Source of the DNA: Pseudomonadota bacterium
Lineage (GTDB): Bacteria > Pseudomonadota > Gammaproteobacteria > Xanthomonadales > Xanthomonadaceae
NCBI GenBank assembly: GCA_963205495.1
Contig: CAUJIN010000041.1
Location: 1 to 64,000, forward strand
DNA length: 64,000 nt
Reading direction: 5' to 3'
The position numbers and the translations under genes are program-made. Each line of letters starts with the position of its first letter. The stretch's first letter is position 1. The notes beneath the pieces were generated by a model that worked only from the letters and a program-made list of their open reading frames with translations, ran no database searches and had not been told where the DNA came from. Positions 48,372-56,578 of this stretch are shown one piece after another.

Positions 48372-49604
48372 TCACGGCGGAATCATTCCGCCGGAACCTG
48401 CGATGGCGGCGATGCGCGCGCGCCGCACGGCGGCGGCGATCGCCTCGCCGCGGAGTCCGCGCAGGTCGAGGTCGCGCGGCTTCACCGCGAGCGCGGCGGC
48501 GTGCGCGGCCAGCAGCGCCGCGCGCGCCGGATACGGCTCGTGTTCGCGCCCGCGGCGGCCGCGCTTGTCGGCCTCGCAGGCCAGCGCAAGCCGGGCGATG
48601 CGCTCGGGCTTGCGGAAACCGTCGCAGCGCGTGATCAGGTCGTGGATGGTGGTTGGTTTCAACTCCGCGAAACGGTGCACGTTGAGGTGCTCGCGGCAGA
48701 CGATGCTCGCCAGCGCGGCGTGTTCGGATGGCACCTTCAGCCGTTCGCACAACGCCTGCAATGGCGCCAGCCCGGAATTTTCGTGCGCGTGGTGCGCAGG
48801 CAGCAGGCGCGACGGCGTGCGCGCCTTGCCCAGGTCGTGGGTGAGCGCGCAGAAGCCGATCAGGGGGTCGCCCGGAGCCAGCCGCGCGGCGGCGTCGCAG
48901 GCCATCTCGGTGTGCACGCCGCAGTCCACTTCGGGGTGGTGGCCGGCGTGCTGGGGCACGCCGTAGAGCGCATCGACCCCGGGCAGCACGCGCGCCAGCG
49001 CGCCGCAGGCGCGCAGGGTGCGCAGGAAGGACGAGGGCGAAGGTTCGGCGAGCGCGCGGGACAGCTCCTGGAACACCCGCTCGGGCACCAGATGGTCGAC
49101 TTCCCCTTCCTGCACCATCGCGCGCATCAGCGCGAGGGTTTCGGGCGCGACACGAAAGCCCAGGTGCGCCCAGCGCGCCATGAAGCGCGCCGCGCGCAGG
49201 ATGCGCACGGGGTCTTCGGAAAAGGCCGGGGAAACGTGGCGAAGCACGCGCGCCTCGAGGTCGGCGCGGCCGCCCAACGGATCCACCAGCGCGCCGTCGG
49301 CATCCTGCGCCATGGCGTTGATGGTGAAGTCGCGCCGGGCGAGGTCCTGTTCGAGGGTGACGTCCGGCGTGGCCAGCACGGTGAAGCCGCGGTAGCCGCG
49401 CCCGGATTTGCGCTCGCAGCGCGCCAGCGCGTATTCCTCGCGGGTGCGCGGATGCAGGAATACCGGAAAATCGCGGCCGACCGGGGTGAAGCCGGCCGCC
49501 GTCATGGCCTCGGGCGTGCTGCCCACCACCACGAAGTCGCGGTCGCCCGGCGCAAGGCCCAGCAGCGCATCGCGCACCGCGCCGCCGACGAGGTACGCCT
49601 TCAT
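48372..49604 (-). CDS. cca: multifunctional CCA protein (tRNA nucleotidyltransferase)
   Basis: Cca adds or repairs the CCA 3' end of tRNAs. The 410-residue, bacterial class II type has the nucleotidyltransferase core ([40 protein letters not shown] with DxD), the helical neck ([11 protein letters not shown]) and a C-terminal HD phosphohydrolase domain ([11 protein letters not shown], with HAHENSG). It is the third gene of slt-epimerase-cca; its ATG overlaps the stop of the epimerase gene (ATGA). Confidence 0.95.
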   Translation of the reverse strand: MKAYLVGGAVRDALLGLAPGDRDFVVVGSTPEAMTAAGFTPVGRDFPVFLHPRTREEYALARCERKSGRGYRGFTVLATPDVTLEQDLARRDFTINAMAQDADGALVDPLGGRADLEARVLRHVSPAFSEDPVRILRAARFMARWAHLGFRVAPETLALMRAMVQEGEVDHLVPERVFQELSRALAEPSPSSFLRTLRACGALARVLPGVDALYGVPQHAGHHPEVDCGVHTEMACDAAARLAPGDPLIGFCALTHDLGKARTPSRLLPAHHAHENSGLAPLQALCERLKVPSEHAALASIVCREHLNVHRFAELKPTTIHDLITRCDGFRKPERIARLALACEADKRGRRGREHEPYPARAALLAAHAAALAVKPRDLDLRGLRGEAIAAAVRRARIAAIAGSGGMIPP

Positions 49605-50545
49605 GCGCGCCGCGTCCTGCGGTAGCCGTCCAGCCGATGCTGGCGCGGATCGGCGCCGAGCTGGCGCGGCACGATGGCCTGGATCGGGGTGCGCTCGATG
49701 CCGAGTCGGTACAGCCCGTCGATGCCGCCGACCGAGTCGCGCCGGAGCGAGAGGAAGTTGTCGGTGGAAAAGGGCTTGCCCGGGACGAAATCGAACAGCG
49801 CCGCCTGCGCGCGGCCGAGCGCGTCGGGCAGCGGCACGACGGCGCGCCGCAGGCCGAGGTGTCGCGCGGTGAGGCGCACGATGTCGGCCAGGCTCAGGGT
49901 GTCCGGGCCGTAGAGCTCATAGGTCTGGCCGAAGCTGGCGGGATCCTCGAGCGCGCGCGCGAACGCCTGCACCACGTCGCCCGCGTACACCGGTGCAAAG
50001 CGCGCCTGCGCCCGCGCCAGCGGCAGCACCGGGGCCAGGCGCAGCAGGCCGGCGAAGCGGTCGAACAGTCCGTCGCCGGGGCCGAAGATCACCGAGGGCT
50101 GGAAGATCGTCCAGTCCAGCCCCGAGCCGCGCACCTCGTCCTCGGCCTGGCCGCGGCTGCGCAGGTAGTGGCTTTCCCCGCGCCCGGCGTTGAGCGCACT
50201 CATCTGCAGCAGGCGGCGCAGGCCGGACGCGCGGCAGGAGGCGATCAGGATGCGGGTGAACTCGACGTGGGCGCGCTGGAATCCGCGCCCGTCGCGGCCG
50301 CGCTCGTTGAGGATGCCGATCAGGTTGATGGCGGCACTTGCGCCTTCCAGCAGCTCGCGCTGCGCCGCTCCGGAATGGACGTCGGCGCAGACCACGCGCG
50401 CGCCGGGCAGGGGGAACAGCTCTCGGCGCAGGTCGCGGTTGCGGCTGGGCACGGTGACCTGGAAGCCGCGCCGTACCAGCTCGGCCACGAGGCGGCGGCC
50501 GACGAAGCCGGTGCCGCCGAACACGACGATGCGCGGTGCGTTCAT
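49601..50545 (-). CDS. NAD(P)-binding epimerase/NDUFA9-like protein
   Basis: The 314-residue protein is an atypical short-chain dehydrogenase of the complex I NDUFA9-like group. A Rossmann motif [20 protein letters not shown] starts at residue 5, and the segments [33 protein letters not shown] and [19 protein letters not shown] follow, with a C-terminal lid around [12 protein letters not shown]. The Ser-Lys-Tyr triad of active SDRs is only partly visible (SALN...YLRSRGQAE), so it may bind nucleotide without oxidoreductase activity. It overlaps slt and cca by 4 bp each. The frame stays open upstream inside slt, but the ATG at 50545 fits the domain. Confidence 0.85.
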   Translation of the reverse strand: MNAPRIVVFGGTGFVGRRLVAELVRRGFQVTVPSRNRDLRRELFPLPGARVVCADVHSGAAQRELLEGASAAINLIGILNERGRDGRGFQRAHVEFTRILIASCRASGLRRLLQMSALNAGRGESHYLRSRGQAEDEVRGSGLDWTIFQPSVIFGPGDGLFDRFAGLLRLAPVLPLARAQARFAPVYAGDVVQAFARALEDPASFGQTYELYGPDTLSLADIVRLTARHLGLRRAVVPLPDALGRAQAALFDFVPGKPFSTDNFLSLRRDSVGGIDGLYRLGIERTPIQAIVPRQLGADPRQHRLDGYRRTRRA

Positions 50546-52527
50546 GGAGCCTCCGCAGGCAGATGGACCGGGCAGGCGAAACCGCGCCGCCCGGAATCGG
50601 GAACCGCCTTGCCGAGGGCGCGCAGTGCGATCGGCGCGCTGTCTTCCCGCAGCCGCCAGTCGTAGATCGTGGCGAAGGCCAGGATGCGCGCGACGTACTC
50701 GCGGGTTTCGCGGTAGGGGATGGTCTCGATCCACAGGTCCACGTCCGACACCGGTCGCTGCGTCAGCCAGCGCGCCACCGGCGCGGGACCGGCGTTGTAG
50801 GCGGCGGTCGCAAGGAAAGGCTGGCCGCCGTGCTGTTCCAGCATCGTGGCCAGGTGGGCGATGCCCAGGCGAAGGTTGGCCTTGGCGTCGAACAGGCCGG
50901 AATCGCCCGGATAGGGAAGCCCGCGCCGCCGGGCTTCCTGCTGCGCGGTGGACGGCAAGAGCTGCATGAGGCCGCGTGCGTCGGCGTGGGAGCGCGCATC
51001 CGGCGCCCAGGCGCTTTCGGCGCGGATCAGCGCCAGCACCCAGGCAGGATCGAGCCCGTATTTCCGGGCTTCGCGCCGGATCTGGCGCTTGTGCGGCAGC
51101 GGAAAGCGCAGGCGGTAATAGCCGAGGTCTTCGCCGGCGTTCAGGGTGAACGGGCCGCGATCGTGCCAGCCTGCGGCCTCGGCCAGCGCCACCGCGACGC
51201 GGCGCTCTTCCGGAGGCAGCGAACCCTTGAGGGCGTCCCATTCGCGCCGCGCCCAGCCCACCCGGCCGATCGCGTACAGCTCCATGGCGCGCACGAAACC
51301 AGGACGCGCCTGCAGCGCGCGCGCCAGCGTGGCTTCATCGCCGGTCGCATCGCGCGGGCACAGCGCATTGGGAGTGCCGATGCGTTCGGCGGCGAGGAAA
51401 CCGTAGTAGCTCGGTTCGGCCGACAGCTCGCCGAACAGGTCGCGCCCGGCGGCATCGCCGGCGCGTTCGCGCAGGCGCGCCTCGAAGTAGCGCCAGCGCG
51501 ACTGGCTGTGCTGTTCCGCCGGCATCGCCGCGATGGCGGCCAGCGCGGTGGTCTCGTCGCCGCGTGCCAGCGCCTCGCGGAAGTGCCACTCGTGCAGGCG
51601 CTCGTCCCAGGCGCCGGGCGGCACCGCGGCAAAGCGGCGCGCGCTCTCGGGCAGATAGGAAGCCGCACTCCACAGCGCGATCTGGTTGCGCGCCTGACCG
51701 AGCTGCGCGGCATCGAAGGAAAGCGGCTTCTGCAGCGCCTCCAGCAGGATTTCGGCGGCGCTCGGGTCGGACTTGGCCAGACGGATCACCCCGAGCAGCG
51801 CGATCTGGCGGCTTTGCGCGTCGTTCGGCCAGCCGGCGGCGCGCGCGATCGAAGGTGAGGCGAGGAAGTCGGCATGGCCGTTGACCTGCTTCGCCTGTGC
51901 CGCCGGCAGGCTGCGGGCGAGATAGCGCATCAGGCCGAGGTTGTGCTCCTGCGCCGCCAGCGCGATGCGCTCCCGCGTGCGCTCGGGCGTGAGCAGGGCG
52001 CGCTGGCGCAGCACGTCGAACACCGCGTTGCAGCGATCCGGCTGCGAGCGCCCGCTTTGCCACAGCGCCAGCGCCGCATCGAGCCAGGCGGCATCCGGCG
52101 CGGGCGTGCGGCGCGAAAGCAGGTCGGCGCAGCGCAGCTCGGGGTCGGCGCTGCCCGCATACAGCGTGCGGAAGCCGCTCCAGTCCTCGCGCCGCGCCAG
52201 CGCGCGCAGCGCCTGATCGCGCAGCGCGGCCGCGACGGGAAGGTCAGGATGCGCGTCGAGGAAATCCTTGATCGTCTGCGCGCTGATCCGGTCGGTCTGA
52301 CGGCGCAGCGCGGCATAGTCGAGGTAGGGCGCCAGCGGGTGGTCCGCGAACACGCGCGCGGCGGCGGGAAATTCCGCCAGCGGCCGGCGTTCCGCCACCT
52401 CCAGCGCATGCCTGAACGCGGCGCGCCGGGCGGTGAGGTCGGCCCCGGTAGGTACGCCGGCGTGGATGGAGGCGATCGGCTGCGCCAGCGCGCAGGAGGC
52501 GAAGAGCAGGAGCAGGAAGTTGCGCAT
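50542..52527 (-). CDS. slt: soluble lytic murein transglycosylase
   Basis: Slt cleaves peptidoglycan between MurNAc and GlcNAc, leaving a 1,6-anhydro end, in the periplasm. The 661-residue product has a signal peptide (MRNFLLLLFASCALAQPIA), a long ring of helical repeats (U-domain, residues about 30-440), a linker domain and the C-terminal SLT catalytic domain with catalytic Glu at about residue 504 in ALIRAESAWAPDARSHADAR, followed by GLMQLLPSTAQQEARRRG and NLRLGIAHLATMLEQ. The ATG at 52527 begins the signal peptide; a GTG two codons earlier is an alternative. First gene of slt-epimerase-cca. Confidence 0.94.
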   Translation of the reverse strand: MRNFLLLLFASCALAQPIASIHAGVPTGADLTARRAAFRHALEVAERRPLAEFPAAARVFADHPLAPYLDYAALRRQTDRISAQTIKDFLDAHPDLPVAAALRDQALRALARREDWSGFRTLYAGSADPELRCADLLSRRTPAPDAAWLDAALALWQSGRSQPDRCNAVFDVLRQRALLTPERTRERIALAAQEHNLGLMRYLARSLPAAQAKQVNGHADFLASPSIARAAGWPNDAQSRQIALLGVIRLAKSDPSAAEILLEALQKPLSFDAAQLGQARNQIALWSAASYLPESARRFAAVPPGAWDERLHEWHFREALARGDETTALAAIAAMPAEQHSQSRWRYFEARLRERAGDAAGRDLFGELSAEPSYYGFLAAERIGTPNALCPRDATGDEATLARALQARPGFVRAMELYAIGRVGWARREWDALKGSLPPEERRVAVALAEAAGWHDRGPFTLNAGEDLGYYRLRFPLPHKRQIRREARKYGLDPAWVLALIRAESAWAPDARSHADARGLMQLLPSTAQQEARRRGLPYPGDSGLFDAKANLRLGIAHLATMLEQHGGQPFLATAAYNAGPAPVARWLTQRPVSDVDLWIETIPYRETREYVARILAFATIYDWRLREDSAPIALRALGKAVPDSGRRGFACPVHLPAEAP

Positions 52528-52690
52528 CGGCACAGTGTAGCCCGCCGCTGAGAAGTCGCTGCCGCGGCCGGTCGCACCGAACGCTTCCTTGCGTTGGGCC
52601 AGGGCACAGCCACGCGGCGCGCGGGGCGGTTACACTTCGGGGTTCTGGCGCAGTTCGCGCCCCTTTGCAAACCTGCGGAGTAGCACGTCC

Positions 52691-53347
52691 ATGATCCTTC
52701 GTTCGCTGATTTTCGCCGGCCTGCTGGTGCCGGTGCTTGCCCTGGCCCAGACCCCCGCGACGCCGGCGCCGGCCGCCGAGCCGGCGCCCGCACAGGCCGC
52801 TGCGCCCGCGCCGCGCGTGGCGCTGCACACCAACCTGGGCGACATCGTGATCGAGCTGGATCCGGTGAAGGCGCCGGCGTCCTCGGAAAACTTCCTGGCC
52901 TACGTCAAGGACGGTTTCTACAACGGCACCGTGTTCCACCGCGTGATCGACAACTTCATGGCCCAGGGCGGCGGTTACACCGCGGACCTGCAGCCCAAGC
53001 CGACCCGCGCGCCGATCCAGAACGAGGCCAACAACGGTCTGTCCAACCTGCGCGGCACACTCGCGATGGCGCGCACCGGCGAGCCGCATTCGGCCAACTC
53101 GCAGTTCTTCATCAACCTCGTCGACAACCCGCGCCTGGACTATGTCAGCAGTGAAAACGGCATGACCTGGGGCTATGCGGTGTTCGGCAAGGTGGTCGAG
53201 GGCATGTCCGTGGTCGACAAGATCCGCGCCATTCCGACCGGCGGTCAGGGCCCGTTCCATTCCGATGTTCCGACCCAGCCGATCGTGATCGAGCGCGCCG
53301 AAGTGCTGGCCGCGACGCCTGCGGCGGCACCGGCCGCGGCGGAGTAA
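52691..53347 (+). CDS. periplasmic peptidyl-prolyl cis-trans isomerase (cyclophilin)
   Basis: The 218-residue protein speeds folding by proline isomerisation in the periplasm. A signal peptide ([20 protein letters not shown]) is followed by an Ala/Pro-rich spacer and a cyclophilin domain: [60 protein letters not shown], and [17 protein letters not shown]. The active-site Arg (FHR) and the FMAQGG segment are intact. The ATG at 52691 was chosen because the signal peptide begins there; GGAG lies 11 bases upstream. lpxH starts 8 bp after it. Confidence 0.94.
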   Translation: MILRSLIFAGLLVPVLALAQTPATPAPAAEPAPAQAAAPAPRVALHTNLGDIVIELDPVKAPASSENFLAYVKDGFYNGTVFHRVIDNFMAQGGGYTADLQPKPTRAPIQNEANNGLSNLRGTLAMARTGEPHSANSQFFINLVDNPRLDYVSSENGMTWGYAVFGKVVEGMSVVDKIRAIPTGGQGPFHSDVPTQPIVIERAEVLAATPAAAPAAAE

Positions 53348-53355
53348 TTCTCCGC

Positions 53356-54123
53356 GTGGAACCGGCGCGCACCGCCGCCGACGGCCGTCGCGTGCGCGCG
53401 CTGTTCGTCTCCGACCTGCATCTGGACCAGGTTCGGCCGCAGATCACCGAACGCTTCCTCGCCTTCCTGCGCGAGGAGGCGGTCGGCGTCCCGGCGCTCT
53501 ACATTCCCGGCGACCTGTTCGAGGCCTGGATCGGCGACGATGACGACGCCGAGCTCCCGGCGCAGGTCGCGGGGGCGCTGCGCGCGGTGGCCGACAGCGG
53601 CACGCGCGTCGCCTTCCTGCGCGGCAACCGCGATTTCCTCGTCGGGCAGGACTACGCCGCGCGCGCCGGTTTTTCGATCCTTCCCGATCCCTGCATGATC
53701 GCGTCCGGCGGCGAGCCGATCCTGCTGCTGCACGGCGATCTGCTGTGCTGGGACGACGAAAAGTACCTCGCCGTGCGCCGCCAGGTGCGTGATCCCGACT
53801 GGCAGCGCGCCCTGCTGGCGCGTCCGCTGGCCGAACGTCGCGCCTTCGCCCAGGCCGCGCGCCAGTCCAGCGCCGCGCACCAGCAGTCGATGGCGCTGGA
53901 CGTGGGCGACGCCGCGCCGCGCGCGGTGGAGGACTTCTTCCGCCGCTACGGCGTCACCCGCATGATCCACGGCCATACCCACCGACCCGCCGTGCACGAA
54001 CTCGCTGTGGACGGCGTGCCGCGCCAGCGCATCGTGCTGGGCGACTGGTACGAGCAGGGCAGCGTGCTGCGGCTGTACGAGGACGGCGGGATCGAGCTGG
54101 CCGGACTGCCGCTTCCGGACTGA
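53356..54123 (+). CDS. lpxH: UDP-2,3-diacylglucosamine diphosphatase
   Basis: LpxH hydrolyses UDP-2,3-diacylglucosamine to lipid X and UMP, the fourth step of lipid A synthesis, at the inner membrane surface. The 255 residues have the calcineurin-like metal motifs in order: DLHLDQ, GDLFEAWIGDDD, GNRDFLVG, LHGDLLCWDDE, and HGHTHRPAVH. It starts at GTG, eight bases after the cyclophilin gene, so the two are probably co-transcribed. A strong terminator overlaps its stop codon. Confidence 0.95.
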   Translation: MEPARTAADGRRVRALFVSDLHLDQVRPQITERFLAFLREEAVGVPALYIPGDLFEAWIGDDDDAELPAQVAGALRAVADSGTRVAFLRGNRDFLVGQDYAARAGFSILPDPCMIASGGEPILLLHGDLLCWDDEKYLAVRRQVRDPDWQRALLARPLAERRAFAQAARQSSAAHQQSMALDVGDAAPRAVEDFFRRYGVTRMIHGHTHRPAVHELAVDGVPRQRIVLGDWYEQGSVLRLYEDGGIELAGLPLPD

Positions 54124-54147
54124 GCGCGGTTCAGCCGCGCTTTTTTT
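54123..54147 (+). terminator. intrinsic terminator overlapping two opposing stop codons
   Basis: AGCGCGG (54123-54129) pairs with CCGCGCT (54135-54141), and a T-run extends to 54147. It terminates the + strand lpxH transcript. Its stem shares bases with the lpxH TGA and with the stop codon of the converging RDD gene (54131-54133). Confidence 0.9.
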
Positions 54148-54610
54148 CCGGTCTGGGCAGGCGCACCACCGCGGTGCCCGAGGCCAGGTCGTGCCAGGTG
54201 CGGCGCTCGGAGTCGAACAGGCTCCACAGATAGCCCAGCCCGAAGGCCGCAAGTGAAACGCCGGCGGCGAAATAGCGCCGCGCAAGGTCGCGCCATGCGG
54301 GGCGGGGCTGGCCATCGAGGCGCACCAGCCGCAGTCGCCAGGCGCGCATCCCGAGGGTCTGCCCGCCGCGCCGCCAGCTCAGGCCGAAATAGCCGAACCC
54401 GACCGCCAGCATCAGCGCGAATTCGAGCAGGGCGGCCGGGCTGTTGGGCGTCACCGGCACCCCGCCGCGCGCCGCCAGCACCAGCGCCGCGGTGGCGAAC
54501 CAAAGCGCGCCCAGCGGCAGCAGGTCATAGAGCATCGCCAGCAGGCGGAAGCCCAGTGCGGCGGGCGCGGCGGTGGTGCGGTGGGGTTGGGGCGGGGCGG
54601 CTTGGCTCAT
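54131..54610 (-). CDS. RDD family membrane protein
   Basis: The 159-residue protein has the RDD domain pattern: RLLAMLYDLLPLGALWF near the N-terminus with the conserved Arg and Asp, then LLEFALMLAVGFGYFGLSW, the motif GGQTLGMRAWRLRLVRLDG, and RRYFAAGVSLAAFGLGYLWS with QRTWHDLASGT-like RRTWHDLASGTAVV. Three to four membrane segments are expected. RDD proteins are poorly characterised, some being linked to transport. It converges on lpxH and shares a terminator with it. Confidence 0.9.
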   Translation of the reverse strand: MSQAAPPQPHRTTAAPAALGFRLLAMLYDLLPLGALWFATAALVLAARGGVPVTPNSPAALLEFALMLAVGFGYFGLSWRRGGQTLGMRAWRLRLVRLDGQPRPAWRDLARRYFAAGVSLAAFGLGYLWSLFDSERRTWHDLASGTAVVRLPRPEKKRG

Positions 54611-54682
54611 CGTGCCAGTGTAGCGGCGGGGATCAGCGGTTCTTCATGCCGGCCTGTCCGTTCGTGCGGCTATGCTTGGGGC

Positions 54683-55633
54683 ATGTCTTCCGAGGCCATC
54701 ACCCGGCGCCGACTGCGCGCCCGCGCCATGCCGCCCGTGCCGGACGCGGCGCGGCAGCGGATCTGCGCCTTCATCGACCGGCTCTGGGCCGAGCGCGGCA
54801 TATCCGCCCAGACCCAGGCCAGCTACCGGCGCGATCTGGAAGGGCTGGCGCGCTGGCTTGGCGAAGCGGTGCCGCTGGAGGCGCTGGACCGTGCCCGACT
54901 GTTCGACTACCTCGCCTGGCGCAGCGCGGCCGGCTACGACCCGCGCAGCAACGCGCGGCTGATGTCGAGCCTGCGCGCCTTCTACGTCCAGCAGCTTCGT
55001 CTGGGGGTGGTGCGCGAGGATCCGACCGCGCTGGTGCAGCGCCCGCGGATGCGGCGCGCGCTGCCGCGCACGCTGGCCGAGAGCGAAGTGGAGGCGCTGC
55101 TGCGCGCGCCGGATACGGAAACCGCGCAGGGGTTGCGCGATCGCGCCATGCTGGAGCTGATGTACGGCGCCGGCCTGCGCGTTTCCGAATTGACCGGACT
55201 CACCCTGGCGCAGATCAACCTGCGCCAGGGTGCGCTGCGTGTGGTGGGCAAGGGCGGGAAGGATCGGGTGCTGCCCATCGGCGAGGAGGCATCCGACTGG
55301 CTGGAACGCTATCTGGCGCAGGCTCGCCCGATGCTGACCGGAGGGCGCGTGCGCGAGCCGCTGTTCCTCACCCGGCGCGGCACCGGCGTGAGCCGCCAGC
55401 TGTTCTGGCAGGGGCTCAAGCGCCTGGCGGTGGCGGCCGGGATCGATGCGGCGCGCGTCACCCCGCACGGCCTGCGCCACGCCTTCGCCACCCACCTTCT
55501 CAACCATGGTGCCGACCTGCGTTCTTTGCAGATGCTGCTCGGCCACGCCAGCCTGTCCACTACCCAGATCTACACCGCCGTGGCCAAGGATCGCCTGCAG
55601 CAGCTGCATGCCCGCCACCATCCGCGCGGGTAG
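54683..55633 (+). CDS. xerD: tyrosine recombinase XerD
   Basis: XerD, with XerC, resolves chromosome dimers at dif under FtsK control. The 316 residues have the N-terminal SAM-like core-binding domain (about 25-110) and the C-terminal catalytic domain with R166 (GAGLRVSELTGL), the lysine hairpin VVGKGGKDRVLPI, H262 and R265 (HGLRHAFATHLL), H288 (LLGHASLSTTQ) and the nucleophile Y297 (IYTAV). The motif context and the following dsbC favour XerD over XerC: xerD-dsbC is a conserved pair in gammaproteobacteria. The ATG at 54683 was chosen from context; a later Met (16th residue) is possible. Confidence 0.93.
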   Translation: MSSEAITRRRLRARAMPPVPDAARQRICAFIDRLWAERGISAQTQASYRRDLEGLARWLGEAVPLEALDRARLFDYLAWRSAAGYDPRSNARLMSSLRAFYVQQLRLGVVREDPTALVQRPRMRRALPRTLAESEVEALLRAPDTETAQGLRDRAMLELMYGAGLRVSELTGLTLAQINLRQGALRVVGKGGKDRVLPIGEEASDWLERYLAQARPMLTGGRVREPLFLTRRGTGVSRQLFWQGLKRLAVAAGIDAARVTPHGLRHAFATHLLNHGADLRSLQMLLGHASLSTTQIYTAVAKDRLQQLHARHHPRG

Positions 55634-55762
55634 GTGCCGCACCGCCTGCGACCTTGCGCCACTGGCCCGGCGCGGGCGGCTCCCGTATCCTTGAACTTTC
55701 TGCCCGCGGTCCGGTCGAAGGCGCGTTGCAGTCTCCATTCCGCTTGCCCCCGAGGATTCGCC

Positions 55763-56482
55763 ATGAAACGCTTTCTTGTCGCAGCCGCGCTGAGCGCCGC
55801 CGCGTTTTCCTCTTCCGCCGACGATGCCGCGGTCAAGGCGGCCATCGAATCGCTGGTGCCTGCAGCCAAGATCGACAGCATCTCCGAATCGCAGGTGCCC
55901 AATTTCTATCAGGTGGTGCTGCAGGGGCAGGTGGTCTACATCAGCGCCGACGGCAAGTACCTGTTCCAGGGCTCGGTGTTCGACATTCCCAACAAGACCG
56001 ACCTCACCGAAGCGGCCAAGGCCGGGTTGCGCAAGGGCGCGCTGGCTGCGGTCGGGCCGGAGCGGCGCATCATTTTCCCGGCCAAGAACGAGAAGTACGC
56101 GGTCACGGTGTTCACAGACATCGATTGCGGCTACTGCCGTCGCATGCACGGCGAAATGGCCGAGTACAACAAACGCGGCATCAGCGTGGAATACCTGTTC
56201 TTCCCGCGCGCCGGGGTGGGTTCGGAGTCCTACGACAAGGCGGTGTCGGTCTGGTGCGCGGGCGACCGCAACAAGGCCCTGACCACGGCCAAGACCGGCG
56301 GCAACCTGGAATCCAAGACCTGCGACAACCCGATCACGGCCGACTACGAGCTGGGTCAGCAGGTTGGCGTGAACGGAACCCCGGCGGTGTTCACCCGTGA
56401 CGGCACCCAGTTGGGCGGCTATCTGCCGCCGGAACAGCTGCTCCAGCGTCTGGACGCGCTGGCCGCCAGCGCCGCGCGCTGA
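55763..56482 (+). CDS. dsbC: thiol:disulfide interchange protein DsbC
   Basis: DsbC isomerises wrong disulfides in the periplasm and is kept reduced by DsbD. The 239 residues include a signal peptide (MKRFLVAAALSAAAFSSSA), a dimerisation domain (residues about 20-80), and a thioredoxin fold with the active site CGYC at C122-C125 (FTDIDCGYCRRMH), plus the second Cys pair in VWCAGDRNK and SKTCDNP. The cis-proline segment GVNGTPAVF is intact. It lies downstream of xerD and is followed by an intrinsic terminator. Confidence 0.95.
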   Translation: MKRFLVAAALSAAAFSSSADDAAVKAAIESLVPAAKIDSISESQVPNFYQVVLQGQVVYISADGKYLFQGSVFDIPNKTDLTEAAKAGLRKGALAAVGPERRIIFPAKNEKYAVTVFTDIDCGYCRRMHGEMAEYNKRGISVEYLFFPRAGVGSESYDKAVSVWCAGDRNKALTTAKTGGNLESKTCDNPITADYELGQQVGVNGTPAVFTRDGTQLGGYLPPEQLLQRLDALAASAAR

Positions 56483-56507
56483 TTCCATCGGCGGTGAACT
56501 CCGCATC

Positions 56508-56538
56508 GGGCCCGCCAGGCCAAGCCGGCGGGCCCTTT
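56508..56538 (+). terminator. intrinsic terminator after dsbC
   Basis: GGGCCCGCC (56508-56516) pairs with GGCGGGCCC (56527-56535), followed by TTTC. It lies 25 bases after the dsbC stop and 40 bases before purL. Confidence 0.8.
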
Positions 56539-56578
56539 CGTTAGAATTGACTCCCTTCCCACGGAACCGACGACGATC

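Noticed and set aside
49601..51241. Apparent fusion of the epimerase with upstream sequence
   Set aside because: The upstream 232 codons are an out-of-frame reading of slt; the ATG at 50545 begins the Rossmann fold and overlaps slt by ATGA.
54683..55633. Integrase of a prophage or integrative element
   Set aside because: Surroundings are core genes (lpxH, dsbC), with no attachment-site repeats or phage genes; best read as chromosomal XerD.
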